Source: an uncultured Roseovarius sp.
GTDB lineage: Bacteria; Pseudomonadota; Alphaproteobacteria; Rhodobacterales; Rhodobacteraceae
Direction: 5' to 3'
Assembly (NCBI GenBank): GCA_951812895.1
Contig: OX638333.1
Span: forward strand, 2,832,001 to 2,896,000
Length of the DNA stretch: 64,000 nucleotides
Notes under the pieces: model-generated
What the model was told of the DNA's origin: nothing
Seen by the model: the letters and a program-made list of their open reading frames with translations, nothing else
The model's database searches: none
Translations under genes and position numbers: made by a program
Shown: piece by piece, positions 1 to 8,768 of the stretch
Layout: each line of letters starts with the position of its first letter
Position numbering within the stretch: the first letter of the stretch is position 1

Positions 1-1370
1 TACCGGCGGAGTTTCCGCCTTCATCTTACACCGCTCGTCAATATGTCGATAGCAATGGGTGCGTGTTTGTCCGGGCCGGTATTGACGGCCAGGTGACATG
101 GATTCCGCGGGTAAACCGCAAGCGGTCTGCGATTTGCGGGTTTAAGCCGTCGCTGTCGGCAACTGCCCGGGCAAGCGCGCCAAAGGCAACTCAGACGACG
201 GCAGCAGCTGAGCCGACCATTATCACCGTGCCAGAGGCTGCGCCGAAGAAAGTTACAAAACGCAAGGTCGTTAAGAAAACCACAACGCCCAAGCCTGTTG
301 TGGTCAAGCGCCCGAAAACAGTGGCTGCGACAACAGTGGCCGCAACAACTGCTGCCCCTGCCGTGGCCGAGCCTGTTAAGGTCGTGAAGGCCCCGGATCC
401 GGTGAAAAGAGTGCGCAGATCCAAGACTGGCCGTCAGGTTTGCCCAGGGGCAAGCGCGTTATCGGATCGGTATCTTCAGGTGAAGGTGGGGCGCGTTCGC
501 TGTGGGCCGCAGACAATGCCGCATGTGACCTATGCCGAAGGTCGCGGTGCGACGCCAACCTATATTGCGCCAAGCGCTGTGCAGCCTTTGCCACAAACAC
601 AGACGGTTCAGCCAATAACCATCGTTCGCCAGCAACCAACGCAGATTACGGTTTCTCCGGCACCGCGTAGTGTCGTGGCGACCGCACCCACGCGGATTGT
701 TCCGGCGCATGTCTACAAAGGTCAGATCTCCAGCCAGGAAGGCATTTATGTTCCTGAAGGGTACAAGCCGATTTGGACCGATGACCGTCTGAACCCGTAT
801 CGGGCACATCAGACCTACGCAGGCAAGGCGCAGATGGAGGTCGTGTGGACCAAAACGGTTCCGCGCTATTTGGTAGAGCGTTCGACGGGGCGTGATGTCA
901 CCTATAAATATCCGGGGCTGCAGTACCCTTATACAAGTTTTGAAGACCAAAGCGCAGCAGGGGTTCTGACCGTTACTCGCGGCGCGGTGGTGCAAGATCC
1001 GATCTCTGTGGCGTCACTGTCCGACAAAGGTAGCCGCAGAGTGACGCGTAAGGTACCTACGACGGCCGTTGCATCCGAAAGTGTTGATGTCCTGACAATC
1101 ACCACCCGTTCGACAGCACCGCTAGAGCCCGCCCGCGCGGCAAGCCACCGCTACGTTCGCGCGGCTGTCTACCGTGACCAGGCTGATGCACGGCGTGCGG
1201 CGCAGAAGATTGCCAACTCTGGCCTTCCGACGCGTATGGGAAAAATCAAGCGTAAGGGTGAAGTGTTCACGATGGTTCTGGCAGGACCGTTCAAGACCCA
1301 GTCACAAATGAACACCGGATTGCAGCGCGTTCGTGGTATGGGCTTTTCGAACGCAACTCTGCGCAAGTAA
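1..1370 (+). CDS. SPOR-domain protein, 5' end outside the window
   Basis: The frame is open from the first bases of the window, so the true start lies upstream; the GTG at 63 is internal. The first visible residues (YVDSNGCVFVRAGIDG) are a signature of Rhodobacteraceae SPOR proteins. The middle is long, Lys/Pro/Ala/Thr-rich and low in complexity, as in periplasmic linkers. The last ~75 residues (HRYVRAAVYRDQADARRAA ... GPFKTQSQ) form a SPOR domain, a family known to bind denuded peptidoglycan glycan strands at the septum. The inferred role is cell-wall or division related. The gene ends 48 bases from the convergent neighbour. Confidence 0.85.
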   Translation, partial: PAEFPPSSYTARQYVDSNGCVFVRAGIDGQVTWIPRVNRKRSAICGFKPSLSATARASAPKATQTTAAAEPTIITVPEAAPKKVTKRKVVKKTTTPKPVVVKRPKTVAATTVAATTAAPAVAEPVKVVKAPDPVKRVRRSKTGRQVCPGASALSDRYLQVKVGRVRCGPQTMPHVTYAEGRGATPTYIAPSAVQPLPQTQTVQPITIVRQQPTQITVSPAPRSVVATAPTRIVPAHVYKGQISSQEGIYVPEGYKPIWTDDRLNPYRAHQTYAGKAQMEVVWTKTVPRYLVERSTGRDVTYKYPGLQYPYTSFEDQSAAGVLTVTRGAVVQDPISVASLSDKGSRRVTRKVPTTAVASESVDVLTITTRSTAPLEPARAASHRYVRAAVYRDQADARRAAQKIANSGLPTRMGKIKRKGEVFTMVLAGPFKTQSQMNTGLQRVRGMGFSNATLRK

Positions 1371-1418
1371 GCGACAGTCGTTTCGACTATTCCCGTTTCA
1401 GGTTGAGGTCGAAACGCT

Positions 1419-2444
1419 TTAACCGCCGCAGATGCTTTGCAATTGAAGCCAGTCAGCATCGCTGAGAATTGCGGGCGGTGCTTCGTTTGAAAACGGATCC
1501 GCCTCGATCAGACCGAGCGTTGTTTCACCGGAGATATCTACCGCGTAAGCGTATGGGGTTGAGCGGACTGAACGCGCTTCAAATGCGTTTAACAGCTGTG
1601 TGTCGGGTAACGCCATCTGGGGTGAGGTCAGCAGGTTTTCCGCATATGACCGCAACGTTTCTTCATCCAGATCGCCCGTGGTCAGCAATTTGAAGCTGAC
1701 CCAGAGGTTTGCATTGTTCAACAGGTCTGCGAGCGGATCGCTATGTTCTGATCGCAATTGTTCGGCGATTAGAAAACCGGCAAGCACGTCTGGTTCTTCG
1801 TAATCCTCAACCAACGAACGGTTTATCAGGATCATGCCACCGGGCAGGTGCACCGTGGTCCGGACCCCGTCACGCATTACGGCCAACGCTTCGGCGCGCC
1901 CTGAGGTAGAAAGCCGGGCCGCCAAACGCGAAAGCGCAGTATTTCCAGCTGTATTTCGGCAAGGCGGGCCTGTCACGCGCTGAATTCGCACCAAAAGTTC
2001 AGCGCCGATTTCGGCCCGTTTGACATCGGGGACAACCGTTACGGCATGCCGTCGCAAAGCGCCGGGAAGCCACAAAGCCGACGCAGTGACGACGGCTGCC
2101 AGTGACAGCAGATAAATGACAAGGCGCAGCCGGCCAGGATGCGGTCGCCGTCGTTCGATCACAGCGCGAAGCCGCTCGATCGCCTCGATCATTTCCCCTT
2201 CATTTTCTGCCAGTTCCAGAGTCTCGCCGGGATCACCATCAGGATAGTAAATCGCCGGTATCTGACCGGGATTTGCCCGCTTGACCGCAGGCAGGGACCA
2301 ATGTGTCAGAGCTTTGTCCCTGAGATCGGTGATCACCAGAGTGGCATCACCGATCGAAACAACCACATCTGCGCGCTGCGCATCCGGAGATGCGCGCCAC
2401 AATGCTGTGGCTTCCAGCCTTTGATATTCGCGCAACGCGGTCAT
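1419..2444 (-). CDS. Single-pass membrane protein resembling an inactive M48-type peptidase
   Basis: Start taken at ATG 2444 (MTALREYQRLEA); an upstream in-frame start at 2498 gives an unlikely Arg/Leu-rich extension. The 341-residue protein has a cytoplasmic-looking N-terminal ~105 residues, one transmembrane segment (about 108-127) and a C-terminal domain. In that domain, LPGGMILINRSLV (200-212) followed by VLAGFLIAEQLR (220-231) matches the M48 pattern LPGG...ELAAVLAHEIAH, but the HExxH zinc site reads AEQLR. Catalysis by the M48 mechanism is therefore not expected. It is convergent with the SPOR gene. The function is unknown; the M48 resemblance comes from pattern reading only. Confidence 0.7.
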   Translation of the reverse strand: MTALREYQRLEATALWRASPDAQRADVVVSIGDATLVITDLRDKALTHWSLPAVKRANPGQIPAIYYPDGDPGETLELAENEGEMIEAIERLRAVIERRRPHPGRLRLVIYLLSLAAVVTASALWLPGALRRHAVTVVPDVKRAEIGAELLVRIQRVTGPPCRNTAGNTALSRLAARLSTSGRAEALAVMRDGVRTTVHLPGGMILINRSLVEDYEEPDVLAGFLIAEQLRSEHSDPLADLLNNANLWVSFKLLTTGDLDEETLRSYAENLLTSPQMALPDTQLLNAFEARSVRSTPYAYAVDISGETTLGLIEADPFSNEAPPAILSDADWLQLQSICGG

Positions 2445-2538
2445 GTTATGTGGGCCTGCTCTGCCTCTTTGGCGCAACAATAGCACGAGCACCGGCAAAC
2501 CGACAATGGGCAGGCGCGCCGCCGATGGCGGTTTTCAG

Positions 2539-4167
2539 TCAGAGGTTTTTGGCAACGGCGCGCAATTCAAACTTTTGGATCTTACCGGTAGAAGTCTTTG
2601 GCAATTCCTGAAACACAACCTTTTTCGGTGTTTTGAATCCGGCCAGACGCTCGCGAGAGAAGTTGACAAGCTCTTCTTCGCTGACCTCGGCACCGTCTTT
2701 ACATTCGATAAAGGCGCAAGGAACTTCGCCCCATTTTTCGTGCGGCATAGCGACAACCGCACAGAGTGACACGGCCGGATGCATCATCAACACGCCTTCG
2801 ATTTCTACAGAGCTGATATTCTCGCCACCGGAAATGATGATGTCCTTGGCGCGGTCCGCGATCTGCAGGTATCCATCGGGATGCTGGAGTGCGATGTCCC
2901 CGGAATGAAAGTAACCGCCTTCGAACGCCTCTTTCGTAGCTTCGGGGTTCTTGAGGTACCCTTTCATGACAGAGTTTCCGCGGATCATGATTTCACCCTG
3001 CGTGGTCGCATTCGGTTCCACCGGTGTCATGGTTTCGGCATCCATCGACGTGATGTCTTCCATCATCGCCATCGCAATTCCGGTGCGTGCTTTGATGGCA
3101 TAGCGTTCCTGTTCCGGCTTATCATCCCACCTTTCGTGCCACATACATTCTGTGACGTGGCCATAGGTTTCTGTCAGTCCATAAACCTGTGTCACGTTGA
3201 ACCCTAACGGTTCGATCGCGCGCAGCGTTGCAGCGGGCGGTGGGGCGCCAGCGGTGAACACCTCGACTATGTGATCAAACGGTCGGCGATCTTCGTCTTT
3301 GGCATTCACAAGTGTATTCAATACGATTGGAGCGGCCCCCAGATGAGTGACACCTTCGTCTGCAATCGCATTATAGATATTGGCGGCGGTGATATCACGG
3401 CAGCACACGACAGTGCCGCCAATCATCGGGGCCAACCATGTGTGATTCCAGTTATTGCAGTGGAAGAGCGGCACGATCGTAAGGTATTTTGCATGCCGGG
3501 GCATCGGCCAGCTGATCGCCGTTCCCATGGTCATCAGGTAGGCGCCGCGGTGGTGATACACAACACCCTTTGGCCGGCCTGTAGTGCCGGACGTGTAGTT
3601 GAGCGCGAGGCTTTCCCATTCATCTTCAGGCATGACCCATTCAAAATCAGGATCTGCAGAGGCCAACATATCTTCATAAAGGAGATGGCCGCCAGATGGT
3701 TCGATAGCTGCCTCAGCATCAGGAACTTCGATCAGTATCGGGGCAGGGCCGTCCATCATTGCAATCGCTTGCTGTGCAACCGGCAAAAATTGGGAATCAA
3801 CCAACACGGCTGCGGCCTCGCCATGATCAAAAATATAGGCAATTGTTCCCGGCTCCAGCCGGGTGTTGATTGTGTTCAGTACGGCTCCGCATGCCGGAAC
3901 CCCAAAATGGGCTTCGACATGTGCAGGAATATTCGGAAGCAAGGTGGCGACCACATCGCCAGACTTTATCCCCAATCCAATGAGGCCAGAGGCCAGCCGC
4001 GAACAGCGTTCGTAATATTCAGCATAGGTTTTACGGAACTGGCCGTAGACAACGGCATCATAATTAGGAAAGACATGTGCAGCGCGGCGGAGATGAGAAA
4101 GCGGCGTCAACGCCACAAAATTCGCGGCAGTCTTTTCTAAACCGGTTTCATCCTTCATCCAGCCCAT
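2539..4167 (-). CDS. AMP-dependent acyl-CoA synthetase (DmdB / medium-chain ligase-like)
   Basis: This 542-residue ANL-superfamily enzyme activates a carboxylic acid to acyl-AMP and then acyl-CoA. Visible motifs are the P-loop-like LNYTSGTTGRPKG (about 188-200), the core VYGLTETYG, the hinge region YFHSGDIA...GYLQIADRAKDIIISGGENISS and the C-terminal catalytic lysine in LPKTSTGKIQK. Its length and MGWMKDE N-terminus resemble the group that includes the 3-methylmercaptopropionate-CoA ligases of DMSP catabolism, but substrate cannot be read from sequence. The start is supported by a GGGAGGA ribosome site. It is probably monocistronic, and may feed the beta-oxidation operon beginning near 13.7 kb. 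Confidence 0.9.
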   Translation of the reverse strand: MGWMKDETGLEKTAANFVALTPLSHLRRAAHVFPNYDAVVYGQFRKTYAEYYERCSRLASGLIGLGIKSGDVVATLLPNIPAHVEAHFGVPACGAVLNTINTRLEPGTIAYIFDHGEAAAVLVDSQFLPVAQQAIAMMDGPAPILIEVPDAEAAIEPSGGHLLYEDMLASADPDFEWVMPEDEWESLALNYTSGTTGRPKGVVYHHRGAYLMTMGTAISWPMPRHAKYLTIVPLFHCNNWNHTWLAPMIGGTVVCCRDITAANIYNAIADEGVTHLGAAPIVLNTLVNAKDEDRRPFDHIVEVFTAGAPPPAATLRAIEPLGFNVTQVYGLTETYGHVTECMWHERWDDKPEQERYAIKARTGIAMAMMEDITSMDAETMTPVEPNATTQGEIMIRGNSVMKGYLKNPEATKEAFEGGYFHSGDIALQHPDGYLQIADRAKDIIISGGENISSVEIEGVLMMHPAVSLCAVVAMPHEKWGEVPCAFIECKDGAEVSEEELVNFSRERLAGFKTPKKVVFQELPKTSTGKIQKFELRAVAKNL

Positions 4168-4233
4168 CGTATCCTCCCTGATTCTCGTTTCGTAATTATG
4201 GTAAGCCTAGTTGAATCGCGCCATAATCCAATC

Positions 4234-4252
4234 TCAATTGTCTGACAATTGA
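4234..4252. promoter_or_regulatory. 19-bp palindrome, candidate operator
   Basis: TCAATTGTC-T-GACAATTGA: perfect 9-bp arms around one base, between the divergent acyl-CoA synthetase (starts 4167) and sulfotransferase (starts 4345). It lies about 70-85 bp upstream of the synthetase start. Symmetry and position suggest a dimeric repressor site; the cognate regulator is not evident. Confidence 0.55.
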
Positions 4253-4344
4253 ATTCTAATCGCGGCTTGCGGGCATTCCTGATTGCATTCATCAACCATA
4301 AGGGTAACCTCCCAACTATCGACCTAACGTCTGTTGTTAACGCT

Positions 4345-4989
4345 ATGATTATCTCACCCGGCCGAAACTACATTTTTGTGCATATCCCTAAAACCGGGGG
4401 CACATCTCTTGCGCTGGCTTTGGAGGACCGGGCCAAGAAAGATGATATCCTGATCGGGGATACGCCAAAGGCGGTGCGCCGCCGTCGGCGTCTGGAGGAT
4501 GTATCCACTACGGGTCGGTTGTGGAAACACTCGACGCTTGCAGATATTGAAGGCCTGAGAACAATCGATGAAATATCCGAGGCCTTTGTTTTCACACTCA
4601 TTCGCAATCCCTGGGACCGGATGGTCAGCTACTATCATTGGCTTAGAGAGCAACATTTTCCGCATCCCGCAGTTGCCCTGGCCAAGGCAAGTGATTTCAG
4701 CGCGTTTCTGAATGACCCGACGACATGCCGTTCATTTGAGAAACAGCATTTCGGACATTACATGACTGCGACTGATCAAAAAGAATATTGCCAGTTGTAT
4801 ATCCGATTAGAGCATTTTGAAGAGGATGCGGCTCCGTTATGCGCGCATTTGGGCTTTGATCTGGCGATCGGGGTCGAGAACCGCTCCAACCGTCGCAGCG
4901 ATTATCGGAGCTATTATTCCGATGCTGATGCAGAGCGAATCGGCGAGGTCTGCCGCAAGGACATTGAACGGTTCGGCTATCTTTTTTAG
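4345..4989 (+). CDS. Sulfotransferase family protein
   Basis: The start is placed at ATG 4345 (MIISPGRNYIFVHIPKTGGTS) because the PAPS-binding P-loop-like HIPKTGGTS begins close behind it; an ATG at 4249 is possible. The protein is 214 residues, with the 3'-phosphate-binding region FTLIRNPWDRMVSYYHWL (about 91-108). This is the pattern of PAPS-dependent sulfotransferase-2-type enzymes, which sulfate carbohydrates or other hydroxyls. Bacterial members often act on surface polysaccharides or secondary products. No polysaccharide genes lie nearby, so the acceptor is unknown. It has no signal peptide and is probably cytosolic. Confidence 0.85.
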   Translation: MIISPGRNYIFVHIPKTGGTSLALALEDRAKKDDILIGDTPKAVRRRRRLEDVSTTGRLWKHSTLADIEGLRTIDEISEAFVFTLIRNPWDRMVSYYHWLREQHFPHPAVALAKASDFSAFLNDPTTCRSFEKQHFGHYMTATDQKEYCQLYIRLEHFEEDAAPLCAHLGFDLAIGVENRSNRRSDYRSYYSDADAERIGEVCRKDIERFGYLF

Positions 4990-5115
4990 CGGATTGTCGT
5001 CCGCGTTAGTGAAAAATTCAGTTTTCGTAAACATTGTCGGGAATGTTGAAACAGTGCCACATTTCGGCCCTTTTTCAGACCAAGGAATGACCAAAGAATC
5101 ACCTTGAAGTTAACC

Positions 5116-5841
5116 ATGTCTGTAAGGGCCGACTGCCACTGGCCGAAACCTGGGAATGAAGAAATGCTGCATTGGATGACTGCAAAGGGACCAAGCAAAT
5201 ATGATCCGGCACAGGAACGTCGTGCTCAGGAAAAGGCTGACGGCCGTTTGTCCGGTGTGGAAAGTGGCACATTGGTCGCAACGTCGATGGGTTGGCGCCC
5301 GGTCGAGGCGATAACCGCCGGGGACATGGTGCTGACCTTCGACGCAGGCATGCAGATGGTGACCAATGTGACGAGAGAGCGGCTTTGGACCAAAGACGAG
5401 CCTTGCCCCAAGGCTTTCTGGCCGCTTGAGATTCCCGCAGGTGCCCTTGGCAATCGTGAAGCGCTTAGGTTGCTGGCCAATCAAAGCATCATGGTGGAAA
5501 GCGACGCCGCAGAAGATATGTTTGGTGATCCGTTCTCGCTGCTTCCGGCAAATGCATTTGAAGGCATCTGCGGCATCGAACGTGTACCGCCGCAATCGGA
5601 TTTCGAAGTTGTTGTTCTGCAGTTTGCCAGTGAACAGATTGTGTTTGCCAAGGACGGGACATTACTGTTTTGCCCGTCATCGCGCGACATTCTTGATTGC
5701 GTTTTCGAAACCGCTAGCGATCCTCTTTACACAGTGTTGCCATTTGATCAGGCCCGTACGCTGGCAGGATCGATGCAGGATGAAATCCAGAACACCTGCC
5801 GCAATGCGGCATCCCGCGAATACGAATTTGCGATGGCTTAA
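5116..5841 (+). CDS. Hint-domain protein lacking the usual nucleophile
   Basis: ATG 5116 is chosen; TTG 5104 and ATG 5164 are alternatives. The stretch GVESGTLVATSMGWRPVEAITAGD matches the opening of the Hedgehog/intein (Hint) domains common in Rhodobacteraceae, where the first block is normally C-F-x-x-G-T. Here Gly occupies the cysteine position, so autoprocessing is unlikely. The remaining ~180 residues keep a Hint-like pattern of beta strands (VLTFDAG, LRLLANQSIMVESD). Stand-alone Hint proteins of this kind are widespread in roseobacters, with no established role that I can name. No partner gene is adjacent. Confidence 0.7.
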   Translation: MSVRADCHWPKPGNEEMLHWMTAKGPSKYDPAQERRAQEKADGRLSGVESGTLVATSMGWRPVEAITAGDMVLTFDAGMQMVTNVTRERLWTKDEPCPKAFWPLEIPAGALGNREALRLLANQSIMVESDAAEDMFGDPFSLLPANAFEGICGIERVPPQSDFEVVVLQFASEQIVFAKDGTLLFCPSSRDILDCVFETASDPLYTVLPFDQARTLAGSMQDEIQNTCRNAASREYEFAMA

Positions 5842-5993
5842 AGTCCCAAGATTGTAGGGTGTCGGTGTCTTTGGTTAACGGGCGTGATCGGCGTGCCTTT
5901 TGCAGGTGCGTCGATTATTTGAAGGGTCAGGTGCCGGTTAATTGGCCTACGACTGATCTTTGGCGGCCTACAGGCACATAACCTGGAGATTCA

Positions 5994-6017
5994 CCGACGG
6001 TGCTCGTCGGGCTTTTC
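5994..6017 (+). terminator. Possible weak rho-independent terminator
   Basis: CCGACG-GTGCT-CGTCGG followed by GCTTTTC on the plus strand, about 150 bp after the Hint gene. The stem is only six base pairs and the U tract is short, so this is tentative. Confidence 0.3.
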
Positions 6018-6084
6018 ACGCTTTTTCGCGCGGTAAATGTTCAAAGGGCAGCAAAGGCCAGTTGCAAACTTGCTAGATGCTTCT

Positions 6085-8286
6085 CTAAGCGGCTTTCGAC
6101 TGAGATCCGCCAAAGCGTTCGTAAAAGCTGTCGCCCTTTTCGGCCATCTCACGCAGCAAATCGGGGGTTGCGAACCGAGCGCCAAACAAATCGGTCAGCT
6201 GATCACACCGTTCCGCAGCATAGGGTGCGCCGATGATGTCCAGCCAGGAGAATGGTCCGCCTGACCACGGTGCAAACCCCCAGGCCAGGACCGCGCCGAC
6301 ATCACCCTCGCGAATATCTTCAAGAACACCTTCCTCCAGAGCGCGCACAGCCTCTAACACCTGCGCAAACATTAGCCTGTGCTGAACAGTGATCAGATCG
6401 GGCTGGTCGTCAGCAGGCGGATACCGCTCTGAAAGGCCGCCCCAATATCCTTGCCGCTTTCCCTTTTCGTCATAATCGAAAAACCCCGCATTGGTTCTTC
6501 GGCCAAGCCGTCCCTGTTCTTCCATCCAGAATATGACGTCATCTACGGCCTCATCGGGATACTCCTGTCCCATAGCCGCTCGGGTTGCACGGGCGATCTT
6601 AGCCCCAAGTTCAATTGAAGTTTCATCGATCAGCTGAAGCGGACCGATGGGGAACCCCAATTGACGCGCCGCGTTATCTATCAATGCGGGCGTTACGCCC
6701 TCGGCCACCATGCGGATGCCTTCGTTGATGTAGGGGATGATGCAGCGATTGCAGTAAAAGAAACGTGCATCATTCACCACGATTGGGGTCTTGCGGATCT
6801 GCCGGACATAATCGAGTGCCTTGGCCACGGCGCGCGGGCCGGTTTCGGCGCCCTTGATGATTTCGACCAGCATCATTCTTTCAACGGGTGAGAAGAAATG
6901 GATACCAATGAACTGCTCCGGCCGGGTGTAGGCTTTGGCCAATTCTGTGATCGGTAATGTGGATGTGTTGGTGGCGAAAATGCAATCAACACCCGAAGCA
7001 GCCTCAGCCAATTTCGTGGCCTCTGCTTTAACACGCGGGTCTTCGAAAACGGCCTCGATGATCAGATCGCAGTCTGACAATGCGGCATAATCCGTTGTTG
7101 CGGTTATGCATTCCAGTGTCGCGGTCTTTTTCTCTTCCGTTGCCTTCCCGCGTTTGATGCCTTTGTCCATATAGCTGGCTGTGTAGGCCTTGCCGCGATT
7201 TGCTGCATCTTGATCCTGATCAATCAGGATAACGTCAATCCCGGCCATCGCCGAAACAAGTGCGATTCCCGCGCCCATCATTCCGGCACCCAGAACGCCA
7301 ACTTTGTTAACCCGCTGATCCGGTACATCCGGACGGTTGGCGCCTTTTTCCAACGCCTGTTTGTTTATGAATAGTGAACGGATCATGGCAGAGGATGAGG
7401 GGTTCATCAGAACATTGGTGAACCATCGTGCTTCGATCCGTAATGCTGTGTCAAAGGGCACCAATGCCCCTTCGTATGCCGCGCTAAGCAATGCCTTGGC
7501 TGCCGGAAATGCGCCCTGGGTTTTACCGTTAACCATGGCCGACGCCCCGATATAGGTCATGAAACCGGCCGGGTGATAGGGGGCGCCGCCGGGCATTTTA
7601 TAGCCCTTTTCATCCCAAGGCTTCACGATCTTCGGCTCGGACAGGACCCATTCACGCGCCTTGTCTATCAGCTCTTCCGCAGCAACAACCTCGTCCACAA
7701 GACCAGCCATCTTGGCCTTTTTAGGCTCATTCAGCTTACCCTCCAGCAAGAACGGAGAGGCCGCCATCGCACCCATCTTGCGCACCAGACGAGTGGTTCC
7801 GCCCATACCGGGGAAAATACCAACCATGATTTCCGGCAAGCCGATCTTGGCCTTGGGATTGTCCGCCGCAAAGATGCGGTGACAGGCCAACGGTATTTCC
7901 AACCCAATTCCCAATGCGGTTCCGGGCAGTGCTGCAGCGATGGGTTTGCCGCCTTTGTTGGTTTTGGAGTCCATTCCGGCGCGTTCGATTTTGCGCAATA
8001 TGGCATGCATCCGCATCAGCCCGTCAAACAAACCCTGCGCCGGGTTATCCCCGGCGGCATCCTTCATTTGCGCTATGATGTTGAGGTCCATTCCCCCGGC
8101 AAACGATCCATCTTTACCGGATGTAATGATCACACCTTTGACCGCATCATCGGCGAGCGCATAGTCAATCAGGGCATCAAGATCGAAAAACCCCTGTTCG
8201 TTCATCACGTTCATCGACTTGCCAATGGTGTCCCAGGTGATGACCGCGACGCCGTCGGCGTCTTTTTGCATTTTGAAATCTGTCAT
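6085..8286 (-). CDS. fadJ: FadJ-type enoyl-CoA hydratase / 3-hydroxyacyl-CoA dehydrogenase
   Basis: The 733-residue bifunctional beta-oxidation enzyme has an N-terminal crotonase domain with oxyanion-hole SFAGGMDL (61-68) and catalytic Glu in GLE (130) and LPE (152). A Rossmann domain follows, with VGVLGAGMMGAGIA (about 320), and then the HCDH C-terminal domain (IHFFSPVERMMLVEII onward). It converts trans-2-enoyl-CoA through L-3-hydroxyacyl-CoA to 3-ketoacyl-CoA with NAD+. It is the last gene of the minus-strand operon, and its ATG overlaps the cupin stop (ATGA). The thiolase partner is two genes upstream. The naming as fadJ rather than fadB is by similarity only. Confidence 0.92.
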   Translation of the reverse strand: MTDFKMQKDADGVAVITWDTIGKSMNVMNEQGFFDLDALIDYALADDAVKGVIITSGKDGSFAGGMDLNIIAQMKDAAGDNPAQGLFDGLMRMHAILRKIERAGMDSKTNKGGKPIAAALPGTALGIGLEIPLACHRIFAADNPKAKIGLPEIMVGIFPGMGGTTRLVRKMGAMAASPFLLEGKLNEPKKAKMAGLVDEVVAAEELIDKAREWVLSEPKIVKPWDEKGYKMPGGAPYHPAGFMTYIGASAMVNGKTQGAFPAAKALLSAAYEGALVPFDTALRIEARWFTNVLMNPSSSAMIRSLFINKQALEKGANRPDVPDQRVNKVGVLGAGMMGAGIALVSAMAGIDVILIDQDQDAANRGKAYTASYMDKGIKRGKATEEKKTATLECITATTDYAALSDCDLIIEAVFEDPRVKAEATKLAEAASGVDCIFATNTSTLPITELAKAYTRPEQFIGIHFFSPVERMMLVEIIKGAETGPRAVAKALDYVRQIRKTPIVVNDARFFYCNRCIIPYINEGIRMVAEGVTPALIDNAARQLGFPIGPLQLIDETSIELGAKIARATRAAMGQEYPDEAVDDVIFWMEEQGRLGRRTNAGFFDYDEKGKRQGYWGGLSERYPPADDQPDLITVQHRLMFAQVLEAVRALEEGVLEDIREGDVGAVLAWGFAPWSGGPFSWLDIIGAPYAAERCDQLTDLFGARFATPDLLREMAEKGDSFYERFGGSQSKAA

Positions 8287-8768
8287 GTGTCATCTCCAAT
8301 CTGGTCAGCCGTCAAGGGGCTGCCGTCTTTGCGGGTGAAGGAATTGCCATTGGCATCCATTGTCACCATCATGTTGATATCGCTGTAATATCCGATCTCT
8401 GTTTCCGTCCTCATTCCAACCACCAGGAATATCGCAGGCGTTTCGGTTCGGTTGACCAGATGATGACCGTTGGCATCCCCGGCCGGGAAAGTGGCGCAAT
8501 CACCGGGGGCCATTTCATACGCGCCCGTATCTTCGATCAGCGTGCAGGTACCTTGGGTTATCATCACGAATTCATCCTGGTTCATGTGATAATGGCGCAG
8601 AGATGACATGGCCCCGGGCTCCAGCCGGACAAGGTTGACGCCGTATTGGGTCAGCCCACCAGCATCGCCCAGTTGCTGATTACTGCGCCCGTCCATCAAT
8701 TGCGCAAGCTTTCCGGGGTAAGATGAGCCGCCTTTGAATGGGATTTTCGTAAGGTCCAGTTTTGGCAT
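8283..8768 (-). CDS. Cupin-domain protein within the beta-oxidation operon
   Basis: This 161-residue single cupin has LEPGAMSSLRHYHMNQDEFVMITQG (about 51-75), which contains the motif-1 pattern G-x5-H-x-H-x4-E, and a second motif near APGDCATFPAGDANGHHLVN. The conserved His/His/Glu and later His suggest a bound metal. The start overlaps the thiolase stop by one base (TAATG) and the stop overlaps the fadJ start, so translation is coupled on both sides. That suggests a role in acyl-CoA oxidation or sensing, but no reaction can be assigned. Confidence 0.8.
   Translation of the reverse strand: MPKLDLTKIPFKGGSSYPGKLAQLMDGRSNQQLGDAGGLTQYGVNLVRLEPGAMSSLRHYHMNQDEFVMITQGTCTLIEDTGAYEMAPGDCATFPAGDANGHHLVNRTETPAIFLVVGMRTETEIGYYSDINMMVTMDANGNSFTRKDGSPLTADQIGDDT

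Noticed and set aside
2539..4167. Firm naming of the ligase as DmdB
   Set aside because: The family resemblance is real but motifs do not separate DMSP-derived from other acyl substrates.
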